From NCBI GenBank assembly GCA_020747015.1, contig JAGTJM010000019.1:496001-560000 (forward strand): a stretch of DNA of 64,000 nt, written 5' to 3'. The DNA comes from Pyrenochaeta sp. MPI-SDFR-AT-0127. Its lineage: Eukaryota > Ascomycota > Dothideomycetes > Pleosporales > Cucurbitariaceae. Shown one piece after another: positions 33,875 through 45,087 of this stretch; positions within the stretch are counted from its first letter, which is position 1; every line of letters starts with the position of its first letter. The notes under the pieces are model-generated. The model was not told the origin of the DNA and did not search any database. It saw only the letters and a program-made list of their open reading frames with translations. The translations under genes and the position numbers were made by a program.

Positions 33875-36800
33875 TTATGAAATGGCCGCACCATGAAGCG
33901 TCTTCAGTATACAAGCACAAAGCTCCGGTATCCTGAAAGGCTTCGAAATTACATCATCCATTCCTGCCCTCAGCGCCACCTCGACTTGTTCAGACCTAAC
34001 ATTTGCTGTGACCGCTATGACCGGCACATGCCCATGTACAATTCCTTCCTTCTGGAGTTGTCGAATACTACGCACACAGGCTAGCCCATCCATCACGGGC
34101 ATCTCCCAATCCATCAACACAATGGAAAGAACATTTGCGGATTCATTTTCGACGCAGTAATTGGTGCTGTGCAGGTATGCGAGAGCCTCAACGCCGTGAT
34201 TCGCTACAGCAACTTGCATTCCGATGCTTCGTAGTTGCTTGGCAAGCACACGTTGATTGACCAGGTTGTCTTCTACAATGAGGACGTGAATGCCACTGAT
34301 TGCGATTTCATCCTCGATGGGGCCTGTTTCCAAGGTCGGCGGCTCATCTTTCTCATCACGAGATCTACTACTAAGAACCGTCTCTTGAGCGCGAAAGCTG
34401 AAATTTGATTTACCGTTCCCTCTATTTTCGTGTGCTGGGGCTTGACTTTTGCGACTCTTCACATAGAACGAGAAGGTACTGCCAATTCCGGCTTTTGACT
34501 CGAAACCGATGGCACCGCCATGCATTTCGGTGAGCCGTCTTGAGATGAACAGACCGAGTCCTGATCCACCTGTATGGTCACAGTCAGAAGCGCTAAGCAG
34601 CATATAAAAGCAGCACATGTATTACCATAATCAATATGCGTTCGTGGTGAAGTCTGAGAGAAGCGGGCAAAAAGAAGGTCGTGTTCAGCATCGCTCAAGC
34701 CACGGCCGGTGTCTTGTACTGAGAGAATGACATATACCTTCCATCGTTAGTCAAATTCATGCATATTGCGGCCAGTAGGAATCTACTATTTCTCCATCCT
34801 CCCAGTCTGCTTGCAGGGTCTGTGCCACTGAAGATTCCGACGTACGAATGAATGACACATGCCCATCAGCATTGCAGCGAGGTTCCTTGATAGATACACC
34901 GAGGCTGACAGAAATCTGGCGCTTCTCTTCAAGTCGCGTGAACTTGATGGCGTTGGTGATAAGGTTCTTTGCCGTTAGCTGAGGCCTTTCAACAAGAATG
35001 GGGAGATATTACGATGAGGATCTGCAATACCCGGGTCGGGTCGAGTGAAACATAGTCGATGTTGATCCGTTTGCATGACTCTTCGACTCGAAGTCTCAAA
35101 CCTACGCCTGCCGATCTGGCCTCGCCCTTGAACATCCTGACAGCGTCTTTTGCGATCGACTCGAGCTGTACATCAACTGGAGTCATCACGAAAAGCCCAG
35201 AGTCCAGTTTTGACATCGTGAGTACATCTAAGAAAATTAACGACCAAAGACTTTGCTTGAGATTGTACAAATAGGATAGTGAACTCACCATCTACAATTG
35301 TTTTCATGTGTTTTGAGCACTGCACGATAGTCTCGGCAGCATCAACTGTGTTACGCAAGACAGCTCGATGGGCCAATTGGAACCCTTTTGTCTTTTCAAA
35401 GTCTTTATGAGAGGATATGATGCTCTAATAGACGGGTGAGTTCAAAGATGCTGTCCAACTTGAAGATAGAAATCTTACATCAGCACATTGAACAATTGCA
35501 CATAAAGGATTGCGAATCTCGTGTCTGTTGTGTAACGTTAATTAGAAACGTAGACTGAGTCTCGTTAGGCTTGAGTAACGAACGAGGTGCTATCGATAAA
35601 ATTTTCCAATTGCCTGACACTAAATTAGACAGTGAAATTGTGACGCAGTGGATGAGACTGACCGCTTAGAGTCCTGGGCCCTGGAAGTCTGAGCAACTTG
35701 AAGCCTTTCACCCCACTTCTGCTGGCTTTACTCCCGTGTGAGCAGTAAAACAATGATTAAGAGCAGGAATATCACCTTATATCTGTAATCCAACCAACGA
35801 TTTCTAATACATCCCCATCCTCGGTCAATTCGGCCATGATCGAGCACAATACCCACATAGGCTGTTGCTCAGGGATAGAGTCGTCAAAATTCTGGCTTGG
35901 TGCATTCCAGTTTCTCTTCAAGCGCAACTCAAATGACCTATAGTATGTCAGCAGTGCTAGGGGCTCGGTAAACCTGCTTACTGATGTTGTTTAGTCTCTA
36001 TGAGCTTTGCAAACCTTGCTTGACCTATTTCTACGTATTCATCGTCAATAAGTGCTCCCCATGCTTCACTCAGTTCGATATCCCGATTGTCTGGGTTTAG
36101 GATATTATACCAGGCAGCATTTCTATATGTGTAAATGCCCTTCATGTCAATAATGAAAATTCCGATGTCAGCGCGCTCCGCGAAGCGTTGGAATTTCGTA
36201 TGATTTCTCTCGGCCTCCCTCTTGGATTCTATCAGCTCTTGTCTAAGCTGATACTTCATTGCCTCTGCATTGGCAATGGTCCGTTCTCGACGTCTAATAT
36301 CTTCTACATGTAGTAAAATAGATGTCAGGGAAGTCGAAAGCAGCCGACTAGCTACCATGATAAACTGCATGTAATCTTCAGTATACGGTCGACGAGGATT
36401 TAATCCAATGATCATGAAGCCAAGGATATTATCTTTTGACGACGTCGGATTAAGGGGGCACACGGCCGCCGCTCGGCAGGGGTCACCAAAGCCCTGCCAT
36501 TTGATCCCTTGAACCAGCTTTGCGGCCGGTGAGCCTTCGTCAAAATCAACCCTGATTGGCTTTTGAGCGAGCATAGCTTGCCTGAAATAGGGTGCAAAGC
36601 CGTGATCGTGTTGGAAATCCAGACGTAAAGGGCATGCAGGAGAGTCTGCAGGCAGTCCAACTGAACCTCGAAGCATACATTGTTGATAAGTATCAGGAAA
36701 GCGAGCACTGCCTGATTCTGAATCACCAACAGCCTCTGCAGAGTAGAGCAAAGCGAATGGAATGTCCTTGTCATTCCGGGATAGCACTTCAATAGCATGT

Positions 36801-37980
36801 GCCCAGTAGGACTCAATATCACGTGCTCGTGGTATCTCTTCGCTCAAATGCAGGAGCGTTTGCGATTGTCTTTGCGCTATGACATCTCTGGTCTGTGCAA
36901 TAGTCAGGAACCATGAAAAACCAAGCAGCTGAGGTCATAATGATGTTGGAGGTCTTCATCGACAGACGCAGGGTATCTTTTAGCGCCGTGATCAAAAAGG
37001 GACTATCTATTGGTTGGCGAAAAGGAAAATGACCTTGCACATACAGTTTCAGTCAGGGGCTCATAATGACCAATTGTGGCGCCTTCTGAGTCAAGGATCG
37101 GTATGAACTTTAACGAAAAGTACGTCTCTTCCATGAAGCCATTTCGGACCAGGTGAATTGCGGTATTGGTCTTCTCGACTGTTTTTCCTGCTATATTTTC
37201 TGCAATGATCGACTCAAAATGCTCAGACCAAAGCGAGCCAAAGGTACCTCGGGCACTCATACCCATACAAGGATGAAAATTTCCCAGAAGTTTGATTTGT
37301 GCCTCGTTGTATATCATGGTCAATTCCGGACCATAAAAGCAAACCGCTGGCTGAGCATCTTGCATTACAATGTTCGCAATGCTACGTAGCTGTGGAGACC
37401 ATGTCCTTCTCGGGCCTAATGGCGTTTTTGACCAATCGATGCTACGAGCCCATGTAATGTGAGATGTCAGTCTCGCTGGAGGCAATTCTTCAGTCCAATC
37501 GAATGTGGAGACTTTTGGTTTCGAATTTCCGTTACGTCGCAATGCTCCCTCGTGCCTTGTTTTCTCAGTTACCATGATTTCCTCAATTGGATTTCCGCTC
37601 ACGACATTCCAGTGGTTTGCAACAAGAATTTTCGTCCAACTGAAATCGCAATAACGGAAAGCATTAGATGTAGTGTCCAGGTCAAACATCCAGTCTTGAA
37701 ATTGCCGGAAAATATCCTTGTTTTCAGCTTTGGTATTGTTCTCGCTAGATTTGCCGATTGAAGCATCGAGTAAGGGACTTAATCTGGTAGTCTTCGTCAT
37801 AGCTGAGTTACGATAGACTGGTAAGATGCTATGGTCGGGTGGAATATAGATAGCTGTGACGTCCACAACGATCGTTGGCCGTGGATCGTGGTCCAAGAGG
37901 TCCAACATACCCACACCTCGCAGGGCTCTTGCATCATTCTCGGTTATGTCGAGGGGCTGCGGGCTCGGAGGTTGTTCCAT
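33875..37980 (-). CDS. Hybrid histidine kinase (PAS, HisKA, HATPase, REC)
   Basis: Eleven exons: 37980-37045, 36892-35982, 35937-35776, 35725-35663, 35613-35584, 35524-35479, 35424-35289, 35227-35013, 34978-34787, 34737-34626, 34569-33875. They sum to 3498 nt, 1165 residues, all phases closing. A PAS-like sensor (near 200-310, SKTPLGPRRTW...PAVCFYGPELTMIYN) is followed by a GAF-like region and a second PAS (about 525-620, GIFIIDMKGIYTYRNAAWY). The H-box is SHEIRNPL with His702; then the N-box NLITNAIKFT, DTGRGL and GGSGLGLF of the ATPase; then a receiver domain with VEDNLVNQ, phospho-acceptor Asp1088 in LMDWEMP, and the KPF lysine. It is a cytosolic-type sensor with no membrane span, feeding Ypd1-type phosphorelay. 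The signal sensed is unknown. Confidence 0.92.
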
Positions 37981-38538
37981 GAAGGACAGTACAGTCTCAA
38001 CTACGGTTGACTCCTACTCTCTTATATGCAGCCAGCCTTGGTTTGGGCGGTGTTGAGGGGTCGCTGTCACTGAAGCCATGTGTGAACAACTACCCAGGTA
38101 TGATCTTGGGTGAGAGTGGTAAAAGTACAAAATCTAGACTCGCCTTGCACACTTGCCGGACTTGGCCATGATTTGCGCACACGTCATTAGCAACAGTTAT
38201 GTAGCGCAAATTATGACACTCTGTTTCATCAAGCCCATGGTGTGTTTGAGGCAATAGCACTGAAAGTATATGGTTCTAGGAGCTGATTGGGAGCGGCTTC
38301 TACCACAAGCCCGGAATCTGAGACGATCATGAAAATGACGTCGTTCTTGTGCTGAAGTCAAAAATGGCAAGAAAGCATTACAACCGCTTCATTGTGGCTA
38401 AATTTATTGATAGTAACAGCATATCACCCTTGGGTAGCTCAGAAACCACCAATCTTAGCCAGAATGGTATTTTCTGCAAGAACAAGTCTGCAGCTTACAT
38501 CTTGAATAATGATGACACTGATAAACCCGGTTCCCTGG
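37981..38538. other. Spacer upstream of hybrid kinase
   Basis: About 560 bases holding the kinase promoter, up to the TA target site of the transposon relic. A short frame at 38349-38570 crosses the transposon end and is not credible. Confidence 0.45.
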
Positions 38539-38540
38539 TA

Positions 38541-38575
38541 CAGTCACGCGTCAAAAGTTTTGGTTGCTAAGCGAG
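38541..38575 (+). repeat. Left terminal inverted repeat
   Basis: Begins CAGTCACGCG and contains TCAAAAGTTTTGGTTGC (38551-38567), which is repeated in inverted form at the right end. Confidence 0.9.
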
Positions 38576-38624
38576 CTCACATGAAACTCGTTGCACAACC
38601 CTTTTTCTTCAACCACCACCCACA

Positions 38625-39752
38625 ATGCCACCACGTCGTCAATTTAGCGCAGAAATCTCAGGAAATGCCCGTAGAGGGCCTAATTTAACGCCCTTGCAGC
38701 GACAAGCAATCATCTCTAAAGCTGAGGCTAGTATCTCAGTTGCAGAGCTAGTTGCTGAGTTCAAGCGTTCACCCAACTGCATCCGCACCACCATTAGACT
38801 TGGCCAAAAACGCGCAACACGCGATGAGGCACCTCGCGCTGGCCGTCCTCCAATCCTATCACCTCATCAGAAAAGGATCATATATCGTACAGTGCGCGCG
38901 CAGCCAAAGATTGAGTACTCAGACCTAGCTCAAGCAGGGGTGGTTGTTAACTCAGATGGCACCTCCTCAAAGCCACCTAGTCGCAGCACACTGTACCGGA
39001 CACTCAAGAGCCGAGGCCTAACCAATTATCGCTGTAAGAAGCGCCTAAAGCTGTATATAGATCATGCTAAGTAGCGGTGTGCGTTCTGTCAGAGGCACTT
39101 ACATTTTGCATGGCATCGCCGCATGCTCAAGTTCTCAGACGAGTACTTAATTTAGAAGGGCTCAGGCCACAACCAAGAGTAGTGCTTTCGATTTCCATGG
39201 GAAAAATGGAAAGGGGAGATGATTACTCCTACTAGTACGAGTAAGGTACCTGTGTAGATGGTATGGGGCGCCATATGGCTCAATGAACGAGGGTAGCCAA
39301 GGAGGAGTAGGCTTATCATAATGGAGTGCGATTTGAATGCTCTACGAGGTGGCTACTCTAGTCAAAGTTACATTGATGCTTTGACAAAAGGTCTCTTACC
39401 TTGCCATCAGCACTCGCAGCTCTTTATGCAGGATAATGCGCGCATCTATACATCAAGAAGGGTGAGGAGCTGGCTAGCTGAGCGAAGCATCAACACCATC
39501 ATCTGGCCACCTTACTCACCAGATCTCAACCTAATTGAGCGCCTTTGGTGGCACCTCAAGAAGCGCATGAATAGATTCTATACACAATACAATAGCTATA
39601 GTATAGCTGAAGAGTAGTGGGATGGCTTCTGTAAGGCCTTGAAAAGATGCTGGAGGAGTATACCTGGCAGGCTCATCAAGTCACTGATTCTGAGTATGCC
39701 ACGCAGAATTCACGCCTGCCAAAAAGCTCATGGCTGGCAAACAAAGTATTGA
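38625..39752 (+). pseudogene. Tc1/mariner transposase, six in-frame TAG stops
   Basis: One frame of 376 codons runs from the ATG at 38625 to a TGA at 39750 without a frameshift, but is cut by TAG at 39072, 39153, 39180, 39255, 39294 and 39615. N-terminal residues are a helix-turn-helix DNA-binding region (LTPLQRQAIISKAEAS...). The DDE region is recognisable: DNARIYTSR, then WPPYSPDLNLIERLWWHLKK; 34 residues separate the second Asp from the Glu, giving DD34E as in Tc1 elements. Every premature stop is TAG, which arises from CAG or TGG by a single C-to-T change on one or other strand, as expected from RIP. The enzyme is inactive as it stands. Confidence 0.9.
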
Positions 39753-39856
39753 CAACCTACCTATCTACTCTACTCAAAAAATCAAGCTATTTATCGCGTT
39801 TGAGGCGATTTTTCTATGCGGTTGTTATACAGGTGCGCTGTTGGTGATGGGCGGGG

Positions 39857-39891
39857 CAAGCTTGGCAACCAAAACTTTTGACCTAGTACTG
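39857..39891 (-). repeat. Right terminal inverted repeat
   Basis: Reverse complement begins CAGTACTAGG and contains the same TCAAAAGTTTTGGTTGC core as the left end; the outer and inner flanks have diverged. Confidence 0.9.
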
Positions 39892-40234
39892 TATGATTAA
39901 TTATTGGCAAGATAAATTTATTTACAGCTCTTCTCTGACAATGACCTCTTCGTGAATGATAACTACAAGATAGTAGCTGTTCGGTCTGCCACAGATGTTA
40001 TTGGTACTTTCTCCCGAAATAACTCCACGCCTTTGTACAACGGTGTTTTTCAGTAAAGAGGTCAATGTTTCCACTCTTAGTTTTTCCTTCTGCGTTCTTT
40101 ATTGGAACGAACTGGATTATGATCAACTAATGCGAATGTGGAATAGTTCATTACAAATATAGTATCCTTATCACTCATAACGAGACTAGCCCTTTGTCTG
40201 TCACACATATCGGGAGCTATCCAGGAGAGTCCTC
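39892..40234. other. Spacer, no supported gene
   Basis: About 340 AT-rich bases between the transposon end and the stop codon of the VOC gene. Nothing recognisable. Confidence 0.45.
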
Positions 40235-40750
40235 TCAAGACTCGGCTTCCTCATACGCCTTTCTCAACCCCTCAATATCCATCTTCTTCATGGACATCAT
40301 CGCATTGGTAACTCTCCCTGCCTTTTTTTTATCCTTATCCCCTAGCCATTCAATCAACTGCTTTGGAACCACCTGCCAGGCAATGCCCCACTTGTCTGCC
40401 AGCCAACCACAGTTCTGCCTCTCCTCTGCACCACCCTTTGCCAGGCTGTTCCAATAGTGATCAACCTCTTCCTGATCTTTGCATTCAATTTGGAACGAGA
40501 CGGCTTCATTATGCTTAATATTGGGTTGTACCCCACCATTAAGGATGACGAATGATTGGCCATTTAGTGTGAAAGAAATCGTGAGTAGTTCGCCTGCATT
40601 ATGTCCATGACATTCGGAGCCGGCATCCAAGTAGCGGTTTGTGTGGGTGATCTGCGAGTTTGGGAAAATGGAGGTGTACGTCTTGGCTGCTTCTTCAGCG
40701 TCGGCTGCATCATTGAACCAGAGGCAGGTGGTGATCTTGCTGAGGGACAT
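40235..40750 (-). CDS. VOC-superfamily PhnB-like protein
   Basis: Single exon, 171 residues. It begins SKITTCLWFNDAADAEEAAKTY and carries FPNSQITHTNRY, FTLNGQSFVILNGG and ISFQIECKDQEEVDHYW-type blocks, then CGWLADKWGIAWQVVPKQL, which are typical of the PhnB / 3-demethylubiquinone-9 3-methyltransferase-like (glyoxalase/VOC) family. These are cytosolic proteins of largely unknown enzymatic role; no metal-dependent reaction can be named. The frame is intact although a RIP-damaged transposon lies 340 bases away and a pseudogene lies on the other side. Confidence 0.85.
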   Translation of the reverse strand: MSLSKITTCLWFNDAADAEEAAKTYTSIFPNSQITHTNRYLDAGSECHGHNAGELLTISFTLNGQSFVILNGGVQPNIKHNEAVSFQIECKDQEEVDHYWNSLAKGGAEERQNCGWLADKWGIAWQVVPKQLIEWLGDKDKKKAGRVTNAMMSMKKMDIEGLRKAYEEAES

Positions 40751-41829
40751 CGTGTGATGCGCTGATAGCTTGGATTAGACTGGGGATGGTCAGAATCTAA
40801 TTCATTGCGGCCCGCGCAAGGCACAAGAACAAAGAGTACTCACGTGGCTATGTAGGCTTTATAATTATGGAATGCAAATTTCAAACCAAGTTTGATGGCA
40901 ATTGAGTGGCATCGGTAGGGAACAGGTAATGGAGTGACTTATATCCCTTTCTGCATCTCCGTCGCCGCAAGAGCTTGGGACAGCCAAGTCGCGTCGAAAG
41001 AGGGGTTTCGCGTCTGATTACTCAACGAGGGGTCGCGAACTCACGTGGAAAGCCAGTGCTGCCTGAAATGCGAGAAAAGCGAGCCTCTAGATTCAGGCAG
41101 ATTCCAGCTTTGGAGCGAAAAGGGATGATTACGCCTCAGAATATCTGGCTGCCTGGTGATGACTCACTTCTTGATGCTTGTGAGCCGCTTAATAACTCTT
41201 CAACCTCGTCTCGAGCAAGCCACGATGTTCAGTGGACACAGGTTAATGTCTTTGGGGCTATGATCAGCGTAAAGACCTATTACTTTTTTTGAATCTGAAT
41301 ATTCAGCTGGCAGCCAATTTCCTTCGAAGTAAGCTAAATAAGAGGATCGTCTTTAATCCCCGCATTCGTTGCAACCCGCATCCCCATTGGAAAGAGAAGC
41401 CACAATGGCCGTGACGATCTTGCGCCTGTCCGAAGCTGAAATGCCATAATTTTTGTTTCTTATAGGTCTCCCAGGGGAGGGTGGGTGAGAGACTAGCTCA
41501 AGTGATGCTTCTTGTTTGGCCTTGCTGGTGGGGATTCTTTGAGTTGCGCGTGTGCCGTCTGAATGCTGCCCCTACAAGCGTTATAAGATACACGCTCTCT
41601 TCTGCAAGATGACATATTTTCCTGAGGATTGTTGACATCGATCTGCAGATTAATAAATTGTGTCAATCGACAGCGTTAAAAGATGGTTTCGCTGAGTGGG
41701 GTCGGGGTCGAGGTTAAGGTTGGAGCCTCCATTTTTCAAGTATTACAACGGGCCGCATGGTAAGTGTGCACTATATTCATCGCCTGTTGGCGAAGTTGTG
41801 TACATGGCAAAATTGAATGTACTTACGTG
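40751..41829. other. Gene-poor stretch, no supported gene
   Basis: About 1.1 kb. A plus-strand frame at 40975-41292 has no recognised motif and no splice partner. The stretch ends in the ankyrin pseudogene. Confidence 0.45.
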
Positions 41830-42720
41830 GGGTGAGAAATTGCGAATTTGACGGCAAAGAGAAGGCGGTCAAGAACACGCAGAATGAGATCCCAAGCTAA
41901 CTAGATATTCTAGCATTGGGATTCGACTACCACTGTTAGTAACATCATATGGTGATGGTCCACGGCCAGCCGCACAGCGTAGCGGTATGGGTTTTGTAGT
42001 ATCTGCGCCATAGGAAAGCAGGAGAGCGAAGATCTCTGGTGTAGAGCATGAGGCTGCAAAGTTAAGGGTCCAGGGTGAATTAGGACCCGGGCCAATTTTG
42101 AAGATAGGTCCTTGTGCGATCAATGGGGGCCCCAAGGTTGGGTTTTGCTCCGTGCACCAGGAGATATCGAATACAAGCTTCGTCATTGCGCGCAACAATC
42201 ATACTATAATAACTATGTTAATTGCTAGGTTACTAGTAAGAAGTAGATAACCCACGGTAGCAGAACACCACGGATCAAACCCGTGTTGACGTCGAAACCA
42301 GACTTCATAAGCCATTTCACTGCGTCAAGAGACTGAGACGCAGGCTTCACTGTTCTTGAGTCCTACTTTGCTCTCGCTTGGAGTAATTGGTGCGCAAGGC
42401 TTAAATGACTCGCACCAACGACTTTGTTGAGTCCATACGTCAAAGCCCCGGCGTCGCGACCAGGTGCCAGTTGTAGCGCAACGGTTGCATCGTTATTACC
42501 ACAAGCGTTCAGAAGCCCTCCAAGAGAAGAACCGGTAGGATCCTGGGTTTGAGCAAAAGAAAGCTGATGCTGCGCGCCTTTGAGGAGTCAGTGCGGCATT
42601 GTCACTGATGCAATTGTGAAAGAGTAGTACCCTCTCAGAGCAACGCGATGGTGTGAAGAGAGCTTATTATCACAAGCAACTTGAGCACATTCAACTGACG
42701 CGGCGACATCTTTTGCCGCT
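41830..42720 (-). pseudogene. Ankyrin-repeat protein remnant
   Basis: On the minus strand, scattered blocks read as ankyrin repeats: SSLGGLLNACGNNDATVALQL near 42500, SLDAVKWLMKSGFDVNTG near 42310, NFAASCSTPEIFALLLSYGAD near 42020, and MLEYLVSLGSH near 41900. The first two share a frame interrupted by a TAG at 42366-42364. Further upstream, DNAALTP near 42605 is in another frame, and after 41890 the frame shifts again. An intron may separate the blocks around 42190-42260. With at least one stop and probable frameshifts, I read it as a decayed gene. No other domain could be recognised, so its former role is unknown. Confidence 0.55.
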
Positions 42721-43108
42721 CATCATGGAGACGTGGCGCAGGCAGATGTCTTGTTTCGTATAGTCCACTGCGTGGTTAGATCCTGGGTAGAATTGGGCTT
42801 ACCCGATCCCCACTGGCTCTTGGCCCGTGCGGATAGACCAAACTACCTCATCAAGGACATTTTATTCATCACTCACAATGCAGATTGAATTAACTACTGC
42901 AAAATGAAGAGATAAAGACATTTTTGATTCCGTAGATCAAAAATACAAAATGAGCACGATTTGAGTCCAGAGTCTTTACTTTCAATGAGAGGTTATTCAC
43001 TTAGACACTTCATATATGCTGTTCCTTTTTCATGTCCGCAAGGCACTGGTATATTCAGAGTCTTCTCAAAAATACGCACCTTTCCACAGATGATATTGTT
43101 GACTGATA
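42721..43108. other. AT-rich spacer
   Basis: About 390 bases without a convincing reading frame between the ankyrin remnant and a small hypothetical gene. Confidence 0.4.
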
Positions 43109-43441
43109 CTAGTTGCCTCTGGAAAGATCCATGGCATCGGCATACGTTGTCAAAAATTTAATGCAGATTTGTGGATCCAAGAGTCCTCGACCTAAACCAA
43201 TCGTGGTTGGGATGCGCTGAGTAACGACGTCTACATGCAAGTCAGCGCAATCGAGTCTGCAAAAGCTTCTAATTCCATCTTGCATGCAGAACAAGTGCAT
43301 ACCAGTTTTACTACATTTGGTCGAGCGGTGTCTGTATTTGCGACGCTTGCTTGCACGCGAGGCTGCCTCTGAATGTGCCGGCGACTTCAAAGTAGGAACT
43401 TGGTGGGGAGGGATGGGGACGTAATGTGTTTTGCTAGCCAT
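43109..43441 (-). CDS. Small basic hypothetical protein
   Basis: An ATG at 43441 opens a 110-residue frame with a basic stretch (SRASKRRKYRHRSTKCSKT). A 72-nt segment, 43302-43231, begins GTATGC, contains a GCTGAC branch-like site and ends TAG; splicing it out keeps frame and gives 86 residues (exons 43441-43303 and 43230-43109). No family is recognised. The basic patch resembles the region preceding DNA-binding domains of fungal regulators, so this could be a truncated regulator. It is divergent from the membrane protein gene. Confidence 0.35.
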   Translation of the reverse strand: MASKTHYVPIPPHQVPTLKSPAHSEAASRASKRRKYRHRSTKCSKTGMHLFCMQDGIRSFCRLDCADLHVDVVTQRIPTTIGLGRGLLDPQICIKFLTTYADAMDLSRGN

Positions 43442-43714
43442 GCTCTTGGAATAGAAGCAGACTATTGAACATTTTTGAGACTATGCCAGCGAGAGCAACC
43501 TGGTGGGTTCCGCTGATTGTGGGGAAAGCCTGATGGAGTCGGCCAGGCAAGTATAATATTTGCGGCCTGGGAGGTTTTCGGTTGTGTTCTGACGCATAGA
43601 CCTTGGTCAGCTTCAGTAAACAAACCACTGAGATCAATACGGTCATTGATAGATCACCGCCAAGACGATCGCGACTGTTTAGAGGATACTCCACCAAGGT
43701 CAGGATCCTTCAAT

Positions 43715-44757
43715 ATGGCCAATTCCAAGTTTGTGAGGCCAGGCTCCGACTCGAGCATGGTACTGTTCGTTGCCCCTCCTCTCTATGCCCTCAATTTATA
43801 TTTACAAATGCCAGAATCTTCGTCGCCTTTGCCGCCGTAGCCATTTGGTCGACCGTGCCGCTCACAATTCGACTATTGACAACACTAAAACGGCGATCGG
43901 GACTTTATTTCTGGTCCCTCCTTGCAACATCCTGGGGTCTTTCCATCCGCCAAATTGGCCTTTTGACATCGTTTCTTGCGCCCCAATGCCCATGGACACT
44001 CAGTCTCTGCCTTGCCCAGGCCGGCTGGGTCGCCATGGTGTCTGGATTCTCCATGGTCATCTACTCAAGATTGAATATCATTGTTGAGAATCGACGGATA
44101 AGACGATTTGCGCTTGCGATGATCGTGTTTAACGGAGTTGTTTGGCATATTGCGATGACCACACTTTCTGCTGGCATAGCACGGGAGCGCAATACTGGAC
44201 ATAGGGAAAGAATCCCTGCGTGGCAGCGGATTCATGACCCATTGGAAAGAGTTCAGATCGTCATGTTTTCCGCACAGGAGACTATCATCTCGTTCTTCTA
44301 TGTCCGCGCGGCATATCAGTATTTGAAGAATCGGTTCGCGCAGCAAGACAAAACACGAAGCGCCATGTTCTTACTTCTGCTCGTGCAAGTTATTATTGTC
44401 GCAGTAGATATCGCGCTCATCGTCATCGACTTTGCGGGCTATCTACAGCTCAAGCTGTTTATACACTCATTTGTCTATTCAGTAAAACTTGAGTTGGAAT
44501 TCGTGGTGCTCAATCAGCTTGTGGAGCTGTCAAGAATGGGCATAGCTGGTATCCCGTCCTTCTCTTTCGATGTCGCGCCTAGCTCTAAAATGGACCGGTC
44601 AGTGACAGCAGAAGCGAAGCATCCTGGGTTGGTTGAATTAATGCTGCCATTCCCATCAGTGACGCTGGATCTGGAGTCTCAGAGATCTCGGGGATCGAAG
44701 ACATCGAGATGTTCCTTGGATTTCATCACAACGCCCGACTGTATCAATTCAAGATGA
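43715..44757 (+). CDS. Multi-pass membrane protein, DUF7703-like
   Basis: Best model: exons 43715-43764 and 43815-44757, 330 residues, using a GTTCGT donor and a CCAG acceptor; the large exon is open alone but has no early ATG. About seven hydrophobic spans are visible (MVLIFVAFAAVAIWSTVPLTI; YFWSLLATSWGLSIRQIGLL; LCLAQAGWVAMVSGFSMVIY; FALAMIVFNGVVWHIAMTTL; AQETIISFFYVRAAYQYL; AMFLLLLVQVIIVAVDIALI; a weaker last one), followed by a polar C-tail. The pattern, with RRSGLYFWSLL after the first span and the LNQLVEL near the end, resembles the fungal DUF7703 integral membrane proteins, which look like seven-span receptors but have no proven role. The splice model of exon 1 is the uncertain part. 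Confidence 0.7.
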
Positions 44758-45087
44758 GACATATATGCATATCCTGGGGGCTTCATTTAACTTTTTTATG
44801 TTAGTAAGGTGTGTCTAGAATGGCTGGGTGTTCACAAGCCACATGAAAATGAAAGCAGTCTTATCAAAACCAAATGAAAAACGGAACCACGAGCTATACA
44901 GGTTGACTACGGTCATAGATCATATCAGGGACGTTGTCGTGGCCCCGTGAACTATCGCTGACAAATGACATTCCGGACAATGTGTAATGGACGATGTATA
45001 AAAGCCTCGAAATGCGAGGTAGTGTTCGGTATATCGATGTAATGCAAGCCGTCCCGCTTATTAAGTACAGACGGTAAGGCCATCCCA
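44758..45087. other. Spacer between convergent genes
   Basis: About 330 bases between the stop codons of convergent genes; presumably both 3' untranslated regions. Confidence 0.45.

Larger units (their letters stand above)
38541..39891 (+). mobile_element. Tc1/mariner-type transposon, decayed
   Basis: A 1351-bp element flanked by a TA dinucleotide on each side (38539-38540 and 39892-39893), the expected target duplication. Terminal inverted repeats of about 35 bp (38541-38575 and 39857-39891) both read inward CAGT...GTCAAAAGTTTTGGTTGC-CAAG, with a perfect 17-18-base core and differences elsewhere. It encloses one transposase gene on the plus strand. Size, TA duplication and transposase type agree with the Tc1/mariner superfamily. 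Confidence 0.92.
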
